64,000 nucleotides of DNA. Source: Streptomyces sp. ATexAB-D23 (GTDB lineage Bacteria > Actinomycetota > Actinomycetes > Streptomycetales > Streptomycetaceae). The stretch lies in NCBI RefSeq assembly GCF_000373645.1, contig NZ_KB892079.1, forward strand, positions 1 to 64,000. Direction: 5' to 3'. The position numbers and the translations under genes were made by a program. Shown piece by piece: positions 8,349-19,750 of the stretch; positions within the stretch are counted from its first letter, which is position 1, and each line of letters opens with the position of its first letter. The notes beneath the pieces were generated by a model. It did not search any database, was not told the origin of the DNA, and saw only the letters and a list, made by a program, of their open reading frames with translations.

Positions 8349-8696
8349 CTACAGCAGCGACTTCAGTTTCAGCAGGTCCCTGAAGCCCGCCTCCAGGCGG
8401 ACTCGGCCCGCGGCCCAGGCCTTGGCGAAGTTCAGGTCGCCGTTGACCATGGCGACCAGATCGTCGCCGGTCATCGCGAGGCGGATCTCCGCCTTGTCGC
8501 GGGGCGGGCCCTCCAGCGTGTCCAGGACCTGGATGCGGCCGCCGGACAGGCGGCCGGTGAACGTGATGTCCAGGTCCTTGATGTGGCAGCTGAGCGAGCG
8601 GTCCAGGTCGGCCGCGCGGCGCACGTCGCCGTCCGCCCCCGCGAGGTTGTCGGAAAGTCTGTCGAGTGCGCTGCGGCACTCCGCCATGGTCGCCAT
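8349..8696 (-). CDS. Small SCP2 sterol-binding-domain protein
   Basis: 115 aa, a single SCP2-like domain: DLDITFTGRLSGGRIQ, then AEIRLAMTGDDLVAMVNGDL, NFAKAWAAGRVRLEAGFRD and the terminal KSLL. Free-standing SCP2 proteins are small lipid-binding folds; the ligand is unknown. The ATG at 8696 is chosen because the domain follows at once and TACCGT lies 8 nt upstream with no ribosome-binding site, implying leaderless translation. The gene is divergent from 8740 with only 43 bp between starts. Confidence 0.82.
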   Translation of the reverse strand: MATMAECRSALDRLSDNLAGADGDVRRAADLDRSLSCHIKDLDITFTGRLSGGRIQVLDTLEGPPRDKAEIRLAMTGDDLVAMVNGDLNFAKAWAAGRVRLEAGFRDLLKLKSLL

Positions 8697-8704
8697 CGTG
8701 ATCG

Positions 8705-8710
8705 ACGGTA
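8705..8710 (-). promoter_or_regulatory. Putative -10 element, leaderless SCP2 gene
   Basis: TACCGT on the minus strand, 8 nt before the ATG at 8696. It lies where the -35 region of the opposing promoter (8727-8732) would be, so the two promoters overlap. Confidence 0.45.
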
Positions 8711-8726
8711 CCCCAGCCCCACGCGG

Positions 8727-8732
8727 TAGCGT
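8727..8732 (+). promoter_or_regulatory. Putative -10 element, leaderless 93-aa gene
   Basis: TAGCGT, 7 nt before the ATG at 8740, with no ribosome-binding site in between. Confidence 0.45.
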
Positions 8733-8739
8733 TTCCCGC

Positions 8740-9021
8740 ATGAGCGACCCGATGCCCGAGCCCGAGACGGACGCCCCGCCGGAGCCGGCCGAGCCCGCGG
8801 GGCCCGCGCCCCTCGGCGTCGTACGGGCCCCGACGGGCGACGCGGGGGTGGACGCCCTGCTGGAGCGCCTGGCCGATGCCGACCATCTGTCGGCGGACGG
8901 ACACAGCGAGGTGTACGAGGATGTACACCGTGGCCTGCGCGAGACGCTGAGCGCGCTGGACGCCGGGCCCGCACCCGCACCGGTACCCGCACCGATGCCC
9001 TCGTACAACCACAGGAGCTGA
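8740..9021 (+). CDS. Small acidic conserved hypothetical protein
   Basis: 93 aa. The first 25 residues are Pro/Glu/Ala-rich. The core (GVVRAPTGDAGVDALLERLA, then DADHLSADGHSEVYEDVHRG and LRETLSALD) is predicted helical, and the tail is Pro/Ala-rich. I recognise no domain. It is the first gene of a probable operon with tlyA, nadK and recN: tlyA begins 7 bp downstream. The ATG at 8740 has no ribosome-binding site but a TAGCGT -10-like hexamer 7 nt upstream. Confidence 0.75.
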   Translation: MSDPMPEPETDAPPEPAEPAGPAPLGVVRAPTGDAGVDALLERLADADHLSADGHSEVYEDVHRGLRETLSALDAGPAPAPVPAPMPSYNHRS

Positions 9022-9028
9022 ACCGAAC

Positions 9029-9840
<812 letters not shown>

Positions 9841-9844
<4 letters not shown>

Positions 9845-10746
9845 CGACGAATGCGGCACGTACAGTCTTCCTTTTGGCGCACACCGGCCGCCCGGCCGCG
9901 ATCCGCAGCGCCGAACTCGTCGTCCAGGGGCTGCTCCGCAACGGCCTGGGCGTACGGGTCCTGGCGACGGAAGCGGCCGACCTGCCGCTGCCCGCGTCCG
10001 TCGAGACCGTCACCGATGCCACGCCCGAGGTACTGAACGGCTGTGAGCTCCTGATCGTGCTCGGCGGCGACGGGACCCTGCTGCGCGGCGCCGAACTCTC
10101 GCGCGCCTCCGGGGTGCCCATGCTCGGCGTCAACCTCGGCCGGGTCGGCTTCCTCGCCGAGGCCGAGCGCGACGACCTCGACAAGGTCGTCGACCGGGTC
10201 GTCACCCGGGCCTACACGGTCGAGGAGCGCATGACGATCGACGTCCTGGTGCACAGCAACGGCGACGTCGTCCACACCGACTGGGCGCTCAACGAGGCGG
10301 CCGTGCAGAAGGTGTCGCCCGAGCGGATGCTCGAAGTCGTCCTGGAGATCGACGGCCGCCCGGTCACCGGCTTCGGCTGCGACGGCATCGTGTGCGCGAC
10401 GCCGACCGGCTCGACCGCGTACGCCTTCTCGGCCGGCGGCCCGGTCGTCTGGCCCGAGGTCGAGGCGCTGCTCATGGTCCCGATCAGCGCCCACGCGCTG
10501 TTCGCCAAGCCGCTGGTGACCTCGCCGACCTCGGTGCTCGCCGTCGAGGTCCAGCCGCACACCCCGCACGGGGTGCTGTGGTGCGACGGGCGCAGGACCG
10601 TCGAGCTGCCCTCCGGGGCGCGCGTCGAGGTGCGGCGCGGTGCCGTGCCCGTACGGCTGGCGCGGCTGCACCAGGCGTCGTTCACGGACCGGCTGGTCGC
10701 CAAGTTCGCGCTGCCGGTCTCGGGGTGGCGGGGCGCGCCCCACTGA
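9841..10746 (+). CDS. nadK: NAD kinase
   Basis: 301 aa. The family motif GGDGTLLRGAELS (about residues 74-86), then VNLGRVGFLAEAE, the NEAAVQK block and the glycine-rich TPTGSTAYAFSAGGPVV motif identify ATP-NAD kinase, which makes NADP. The start is TTG at 9841, overlapping the tlyA stop as TTGA; translational coupling explains the weak initiation codon. The tlyA-nadK-recN order is conserved in actinobacteria. Confidence 0.95.
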
Positions 10747-10814
10747 CCCCTGGCGGGCCGGACGATCCGGTGCCCCGGCCGTGGCCCGTGTGCGCGCGGG
10801 CGGGGAAACCTCGT

Positions 10815-12566
10815 ATGGTCATGTCCGTGTTGGAGGAGATGCGGATACGGTCGCTCGGGGTCATCGACGACGCGGTGGTGGAGCTGTCACCCGGTTTCAC
10901 CGCGGTGACGGGCGAGACCGGCGCCGGCAAGACCATGGTCGTCACCAGCCTGGGGCTGCTGCTCGGCGGGCGCGCCGACCCCGCCCTGGTGCGGATCGGC
11001 GCCAAGGCCGCGGTGGTCGAGGGCCGGATCACGGTGGACGAGGGCGACGCGGTGGCGGTCCGGGCCGAGGAGGCCGGGGCCGAGGTCGAGGACGGTGCGC
11101 TGCTCATCAGCCGTACCGTCTCCGCCGAAGGGCGCTCCCGGGCGCATCTCGGCGGCAGATCCGTGCCGGTGGGCGTGCTGTCCGAGCTGGCCGACGAACT
11201 CGTCGCCGTGCACGGCCAGACCGACCAGCAGGGCCTCCTCAAGCCGGCCAGGCAGCGGCAGGCCCTCGACCGGTACGCGGGCGACGGCGTCGCCGTGCCC
11301 CTGGCGAAGTACGCGGCGGCCCACCGGCGGCTGCGGGACGTCGCGACGGAGCTGGACGAGCTGACCACGCGCGCCCGCGAACGCGCCCAGGAAGCCGACC
11401 TGCTGCGCTTCGGGCTGAACGAGATCGCCGCCGTCGAACCGCTGCCCGACGAGGACACGGAGCTGGCCGCCGAAGCCCAGCGCCTCGGCCACGCCGACGC
11501 CCTGGCCTCCGCCGCCGCCCTCGCGCACACCGCGCTGGCCGGCAACCCGGAGGACCCGGAGGCCCTGGACGCCACGACCGTGGTGGCCGCCGCCCGGCAG
11601 GCACTGGACGGGGTGCGTTCGCACGATCCGGCGCTCGCCGCGCTCGCCGACCGGGTCGGGGAGATCTCCATCCTGCTCGCCGATGTCTCGGGCGAACTGT
11701 CCGGGTACGCGGACCAGCTGGACGCCGACCCGCTGCGGCTCGCCGCGGTCGAGGAGCGGCGCGCCGCGCTCACCGGCCTCACCCGCAAGTACGGCGCGGA
11801 CATCGCCGCCGTGCTGGCCTGGTCGCAGGAGGGCGCCGAGCGGCTGACCGAGCTGGAGGGCGACGACGACCGGATCGGTGAACTCACCGCGGAGCGGGAC
11901 GCGCTGCGCGCCGAACTCTCCGGCCTCGGGCAGGCGTTGACCGACGCCCGGACGGCGGCCGCCGCGTCCTTCGCCGAAGCGGTGACCGAGGAGCTGGCGT
12001 CCCTCGCGATGCCGCACGCCCGGGTGTCCTTCGACATCCGGCAGACCGAAGCGGCGGACGAGGCGTCCGGCATCGAGATCGGCGGCCGCAACGTGGCCTT
12101 CGGCCCGTCCGGCGCCGACGAGGTCGAACTGCTGCTGGCCCCGCACCCCGGCGCCCAGCCCCGGCCGATCGCCAAGGGCGCGTCGGGCGGTGAGCTGTCC
12201 CGGGTGATGCTCGCCGTCGAGGTGGTCTTCGCGGGCTCCGACCCCGTACCCACCTACCTCTTCGACGAGGTCGACGCGGGCGTCGGCGGCAAGGCGGCCG
12301 TCGAGGTCGGGCGGCGCCTCGCGAAGCTCGCCAGGTCGGCCCAGGTCGTGGTCGTCACCCACCTGCCCCAGGTCGCCGCGTTCGCCGACCGGCAGCTGCT
12401 GGTCGAGAAGACCGTGGACGGCTCGGTGACCAGCAGCGGGGTCACCGTCCTGGAGGGCGAGGACCGGGTACGCGAACTGTCCCGGATGCTCGCGGGCCAG
12501 GAGGACTCCGAGACGGCCCGCGCCCACGCCGAGGAACTCCTCGCGACGGCCCGCGCCGACGGCTGA
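10815..12566 (+). CDS. recN: DNA repair protein RecN
   Basis: About 583 aa, an SMC-like ATPase for double-strand-break repair. Walker A GETGAGKTMVV near the N-terminus, a long coiled-coil middle, signature KGASGGELSRVMLAVEVVF and Walker B YLFDEVDAGVGG near the C-terminus, followed by VVVTHLPQVAAFAD. The start is uncertain: ATG 10815 has GGGGA 7-8 nt upstream, while GTG 10827 (LEEMRIRSL) aligns best with other actinobacterial RecN. No LexA box was seen in the 70-bp gap after nadK. Confidence 0.94.
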   Translation: MVMSVLEEMRIRSLGVIDDAVVELSPGFTAVTGETGAGKTMVVTSLGLLLGGRADPALVRIGAKAAVVEGRITVDEGDAVAVRAEEAGAEVEDGALLISRTVSAEGRSRAHLGGRSVPVGVLSELADELVAVHGQTDQQGLLKPARQRQALDRYAGDGVAVPLAKYAAAHRRLRDVATELDELTTRARERAQEADLLRFGLNEIAAVEPLPDEDTELAAEAQRLGHADALASAAALAHTALAGNPEDPEALDATTVVAAARQALDGVRSHDPALAALADRVGEISILLADVSGELSGYADQLDADPLRLAAVEERRAALTGLTRKYGADIAAVLAWSQEGAERLTELEGDDDRIGELTAERDALRAELSGLGQALTDARTAAAASFAEAVTEELASLAMPHARVSFDIRQTEAADEASGIEIGGRNVAFGPSGADEVELLLAPHPGAQPRPIAKGASGGELSRVMLAVEVVFAGSDPVPTYLFDEVDAGVGGKAAVEVGRRLAKLARSAQVVVVTHLPQVAAFADRQLLVEKTVDGSVTSSGVTVLEGEDRVRELSRMLAGQEDSETARAHAEELLATARADG

Positions 12567-12573
12567 GGGCCGC

Positions 12574-12604
12574 CCGGCCGGGGTCGCGCCGCGACCCCGG
12601 CCGG
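12574..12604. terminator. Hairpin terminator after recN
   Basis: Perfect 15-bp inverted repeat (12574-12588 / 12590-12604), 8 bp after the recN stop, no U-tract. Likely ends the tlyA-nadK-recN operon. Confidence 0.65.
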
Positions 12605-12784
12605 CACGCGGCGTACGGATGTCGCGCCGCCGCACACACTTTCACCCGTGCGAGTGGTGTGCCTCGCCCGGTTTGTCGCGATGAGCACCGGAGTAGCGGT
12701 TCCGTCGTGCCGGAACGTGCGTGCGGACTGGCATCCTTGGGCCGTGTTCGTACCCCCGAATCGGGAGCCCCGGGAGCCAATCAG

Positions 12785-13870
12785 GTGTCACAGCTGCGTG
12801 CGGTCCAAGTCCTCGGCGGCGGCAGTGCCGGCAGCAGCGCCCATGTCGGCTCGCTGGCCGCGGGGCTGGTCGCCCGGGGCGTGCGGGTCACGGTCTGCGC
12901 GCCGGCCGCACTGGACCGCGCCTACGACTTCTCCGCCGCGGGAGCCCACTTCGCGCCCGTGCCCCGGCGCAGCGACCCCGCCGCCGTCGCCGCGCTGCGC
13001 GCCGCCTGTGCCGGTGCGGACGTCGTCCACGCGCACGGACTGCACGCCGCCGTCCGGGCCGCCCTGGCGCTCGGCGGGCGGCGCGTCCCGCTGGTCGTCA
13101 CCTGGCACACCCGCGCCCACGCCGAAGGCGCCCGCCGCCGGCTGCTGCACCTGCTGGAGCGAAAGGCGGTGCGCGCGGCGGCCGTTGTGCTCGCCACCTC
13201 CTCCGACCTGGTCGACCGGGCACGCGGCAGGGGCGCCCGCGATGCCCGGCTCGCGCCCGTGTCCGCACCGCTGCCGCCTCTCCCCGAGCCGCCGCCCGCC
13301 GACAAGCTGCGGGCCGAACTGGGCGCGGTGGGGCGGCCGTTGATCGTTGCGGTGGGCAGCCTCGTCCCGCACCACGGCTACGGCACCCTGCTCGAAGCGG
13401 CGGCCGCCTGGCGCGGGCTCGACCCCGTACCGCTGCTGGTCGTCGTCGGTGAGGGGCGGGAGCGGGCGGCCCTGCGGCGGCGGATCACCGCCGATGACCT
13501 GCCCGTCGAGCTGCTCGGCAGCCGGTCCGACGCCACCGCGGTCCTGGCCGCCGCCGATGTGGCCGTCCTGCCCAGCCGCTGGGAGTCCCGCTCGACGGTG
13601 GCCCAGGAGGCGCTGCGGGCCGGGGTGCCGCTGGTCGCCACCGCGGTCGGCGGCACGCCCGAACTCGTGGGCGACGCGGCGGTTCTCGTGCCCTACGCGG
13701 ACGCCGAGGCGCTGTCCGGTGCGGTGACCCGGCTGCTCGGCGACCCGGCCGAGCGGGCCCGGCTGGCCGCCGACGGCCCCCGGCAGGCTGCGCGTTGGCC
13801 GAGCGAGGACGACACGATCGCCCAGGTGCTCTCCCTGTACGACGAATTGGTCCAGCCGCTCGGCCACTGA
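12785..13870 (+). CDS. GT4-family glycosyltransferase
   Basis: 361 aa with the GT-B fold of family 4. The N-terminal half has GGGSAGSSAHVGSLAAGL and VVHAHGLHAAVRAALAL; the C-terminal half has LIVAVGSLVPHHGYGTLLEA, VLPSRWESRSTVAQEALRAG and VPLVATAVGGTPELVGD, the donor-nucleotide-binding EX7E region. The donor sugar and acceptor are unknown. The GTG at 12785 has GGGAG 8 nt upstream, a strong ribosome-binding site; the longer frame upstream has none. It stands alone between recN and the rhodanese. Confidence 0.87.
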   Translation: MSQLRAVQVLGGGSAGSSAHVGSLAAGLVARGVRVTVCAPAALDRAYDFSAAGAHFAPVPRRSDPAAVAALRAACAGADVVHAHGLHAAVRAALALGGRRVPLVVTWHTRAHAEGARRRLLHLLERKAVRAAAVVLATSSDLVDRARGRGARDARLAPVSAPLPPLPEPPPADKLRAELGAVGRPLIVAVGSLVPHHGYGTLLEAAAAWRGLDPVPLLVVVGEGRERAALRRRITADDLPVELLGSRSDATAVLAAADVAVLPSRWESRSTVAQEALRAGVPLVATAVGGTPELVGDAAVLVPYADAEALSGAVTRLLGDPAERARLAADGPRQAARWPSEDDTIAQVLSLYDELVQPLGH

Positions 13871-13887
13871 GCGGCGGCCGGGGGCCG

Positions 13888-13916
13888 TTGACAGTGCCGA
13901 TACCGGCTGCGATCTT
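13888..13916 (+). promoter_or_regulatory. Putative promoter (TTGACA-17-GATCTT) of the sulfurtransferase gene
   Basis: A perfect -35 hexamer TTGACA at 13888-13893, a 17-bp spacer, and GATCTT as -10. Start of transcription would be about 40 bp before the GTG at 13962. Confidence 0.4.
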
Positions 13917-13961
13917 GAAAATCCGTGCCGGACGCACCGGTCGGGGCAGCGGGGAGGGCAT

Positions 13962-14846
13962 GTGAGCGAGGAAGTTCAGCCGTACGGGGACCGGGGTGCT
14001 CCCGTGGGCGCGCTGCCGGGACCGCTGGTCGGCACCGACTGGCTCGCCGCGCGTCTCGGTGCCCCCGGACTGCTGGTGTTCGACGCCTCGGTCGGCGCGC
14101 ACCGGGGCGCCGCCCGGCGGATCGCGGGCGCCCGGCCCTTCGACGTCGACGGCGCGCTGTCCGACCCCGCCGGCCCGCTGCCGCACACCATGCCGGACGC
14201 CGGCCATTTCACCGAAGAGCTGCGCGCGCAGGGGCTGAACGACGGGGACACGGTCGTCGTCCACGACGCCGTCGGCATCTACTCCAGTGCGCGGGCCTGG
14301 TGGATGCTCCGGGCGATGGGCTTCGACCGGGCCGCCGTCCTCGACGGCGGGCTGCCCGCCTGGACCGCCGCCGGACTGCCCGTGGAGGAGGGCGCGCCGG
14401 GGGCCGCCCCCGAGCCCGGCGACTTCACGGCGAGGCCCCGCCCCGGACTCGTCGTCGGCGCCGATGCGGTGGCGGACGCGCTGGGTGACCCGGGGGCCGT
14501 GGTGTTCGACGCCAGGACCCGGGGCCGGTTCGCGGGTACGGAGCCCGAGCCGCGTCCCGGGCTGCGCGGGGGCCATATGCCGGGGGCCGTGAATCTGCCC
14601 TTCGGCGAGATCCAGGACGGGGGCCGGATGCGGGGGCCGGCCGAGCTGCGGGCCGCGTTCGCCGCCCTGGCCGGTGACCGGGAGCGGCTGTACTTCAGCT
14701 GCGGGTCGGGCGTGACCGCCTGCGTGCTGGCGCTGGGCGCCGAGCTGGCCGGCTACCGCGGGACGGCCGTGTACGACGGGTCCTGGAGCGAGTGGGGACT
14801 GCCGGCGAGTGGCCGCCCGGTCGGGCCGGGCCCCGGGCGGGACTGA
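13962..14846 (+). CDS. Tandem-rhodanese sulfurtransferase
   Basis: 294 aa with two rhodanese domains, like thiosulfate or 3-mercaptopyruvate sulfurtransferases. The inactive N-terminal domain includes VGTDWLAARLGAPGLLVFDA and VVVHDAVGIYSSARAWWMLR; the C-terminal domain has VVFDARTRGRFAG and the catalytic-loop Cys in YFSCGSGVTACVLALG (about residue 246). CGSGVTAC is typical of the mercaptopyruvate type. The GTG at 13962 has GGAGG 4 nt upstream, slightly close. Cytoplasmic; sulfur-transfer role inferred. Confidence 0.9.
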   Translation: MSEEVQPYGDRGAPVGALPGPLVGTDWLAARLGAPGLLVFDASVGAHRGAARRIAGARPFDVDGALSDPAGPLPHTMPDAGHFTEELRAQGLNDGDTVVVHDAVGIYSSARAWWMLRAMGFDRAAVLDGGLPAWTAAGLPVEEGAPGAAPEPGDFTARPRPGLVVGADAVADALGDPGAVVFDARTRGRFAGTEPEPRPGLRGGHMPGAVNLPFGEIQDGGRMRGPAELRAAFAALAGDRERLYFSCGSGVTACVLALGAELAGYRGTAVYDGSWSEWGLPASGRPVGPGPGRD

Positions 14847-14905
14847 GCGGGACCGAGCGGGGCGGACCGGCGGGACTGAGCGGGGCGGACCGGGCGGGCA
14901 GGCCC
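14837..14905. repeat. G-rich decamer-like tandem repeats
   Basis: After the sulfurtransferase, variants of CGGGACTGAG and CGGGGCGGAC alternate about six times. No coding potential; it lies between convergent genes and no clean terminator hairpin is present. Confidence 0.6.
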
Positions 14906-14984
14906 GATCCGGGCAGGACTGGGCCGGGCCGGGCCGGGGCTCACCGGAGCTCCGGCAACCCCCGACCCGACCCGGGCCCCGCCG

Positions 14985-16811
<1,827 letters not shown>

Positions 16812-17187
16812 GTCGCCCCGTGGGGCGCTTACTGCAGGTCAAGAGGTCGTTGCAAGGGGTTGATGTGGGGGAAAAAACTGCGAGCTCGAACCTCGCCCGA
16901 GCGAGTGTCCGAGCAGGATACGACGCGCCTGGGGGGTCCGCGCGCCCCTTCTCACCAACTGATCTGAGCCGATTGTGTGAGGGGCGAGTGACGCGAGGGA
17001 TCGGGGATGTGCGCGCGTGCCGGTGGCCGGAAGCGGTCTCCCCCTGTCGCTGTTACCCTGGTAGCCCGTGGACCGGTGGTCGTCGGCGAGAGCAGACGAG
17101 GCCCCCGAACCGCAGCGACGGCATCTCCGGAATCTCCGGACGGCAACGCCGGCACGCACCTCACGATCGCGACCACGGGAGCCCCCT
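16812..17187. other. Intergenic region between divergent GH15 and pyrG
   Basis: 376 bp with no convincing gene. It must hold the divergent promoters. A purine/AT-richer stretch (GGGGGAAAAAACTG near 16868) is notable. No operator that I can name was found, and there is no obvious pyrimidine-attenuation hairpin directly before pyrG. Confidence 0.5.
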
Positions 17188-17193
17188 TTGGCT

Positions 17194-18867
<1,674 letters not shown>

Positions 18868-18889
18868 CGGCACGCCCGCAGGCGTTACG

Positions 18890-18940
18890 GTTGACCGGGG
18901 CGCGCGTCCGGAGCAGGACGCGGGTCCCGGTCAACGTTTT
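18890..18940 (+). terminator. pyrG terminator
   Basis: Interrupted inverted repeat: GTTGACCGGG pairs with CCCGGTCAAC and CGCGTCC with GGACGCG (18890-18909 / 18916-18935), followed by GTTTTCG. It sits 16 bp before the Nudix ribosome-binding site, so it may also attenuate into the next gene. Confidence 0.65.
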
Positions 18941-18955
18941 CGTGGGAGGACGCAG

Positions 18956-19582
18956 ATGGGTTTCCAGGACACGGCCGAGGAATGGCGGGTCACCGCGACC
19001 GTGACGCCGTTCCGGGGCAAGAAGACCAGCGTCCGCACCGATGAGGTCGAGATGCCCGACGGCTCGGTGGCGCACCGCGACTACCAGGTCCACCCCGGCT
19101 CGGTCGCCGTGCTCGCGCTGGACGACGAGGGCCGGGTCCTGGTCCTGCGCCAGTACCGCCACCCGGTGCGCCACAAGCTGTGGGAGATTCCGGCCGGGCT
19201 GCTCGACGTGCCCGGCGAGAACCCGCTGCACGCCGCGCAGCGCGAGCTGTTCGAGGAGGCGTACGTCAAGGCCGCCGACTGGCGGGTGCTGACCGACATC
19301 TACACCTCGCCCGGCGGCTCCGACGAAGCCGTACGGATCTTCCTCGCGCAGAACGTCTCCGAGGCCGTCGGCGACCGTTTCGAGGTCGCCGACGAGGAGG
19401 CCGACATGGAGCTGGCCCGGGTGCCGCTCCAGGACCTGGTGCGCGGCGCGCTCGCCGGGGACCTGCACAACAGCTGCCTGGTCGTGGGCGTGCTGGCGCT
19501 CGCCGCGGTCCTGGCCGGCGACGGCGTCGGCTCGCTGCGCCCCGCCGACGCCCCCTGGCCGGCCCGCCCCTTCGAGGCCTGA
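18956..19582 (+). CDS. Nudix hydrolase, ADP-ribose pyrophosphatase-like
   Basis: 208 aa. The fold matches actinobacterial ADP-ribose pyrophosphatase: VLVLRQYRHPVRHKLWEIPA, GLLDVPGENPLHAAQRELFE and SDEAVRIFLA. The Nudix box is EX7RELXEE but the usual Gly after EEX is Tyr (FEEAYVKA), so it is slightly degenerate; the catalytic glutamates remain. The GGAGGA ribosome-binding site is about 9 nt before the ATG at 18956. Substrate is inferred from family only. Confidence 0.88.
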   Translation: MGFQDTAEEWRVTATVTPFRGKKTSVRTDEVEMPDGSVAHRDYQVHPGSVAVLALDDEGRVLVLRQYRHPVRHKLWEIPAGLLDVPGENPLHAAQRELFEEAYVKAADWRVLTDIYTSPGGSDEAVRIFLAQNVSEAVGDRFEVADEEADMELARVPLQDLVRGALAGDLHNSCLVVGVLALAAVLAGDGVGSLRPADAPWPARPFEA

Positions 19583-19601
19583 CGGCCCATCGGTCACCCG
19601 G

Positions 19602-19648
19602 ACGCATCCCCCGATCGTAAAAAATGCTGATCCGATCGGGGGATGCGT
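19602..19648. terminator. Hairpin terminator after the Nudix gene
   Basis: Perfect 16-bp arms (19602-19617 / 19633-19648) around a 15-nt A-rich loop. On the minus strand a T-rich run lies in the loop rather than after the stem, so only structure supports the call. Confidence 0.65.
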
Positions 19649-19750
19649 GCGTCGCGCTCCACCGGGTTCGCCCACCCGCCTGAACTACGCTCTGAATGCC
19701 CTGACCGGAGTCCCGGCGGGCGACGCGTGCAGCGAAGTGGAGCGTGGCCC

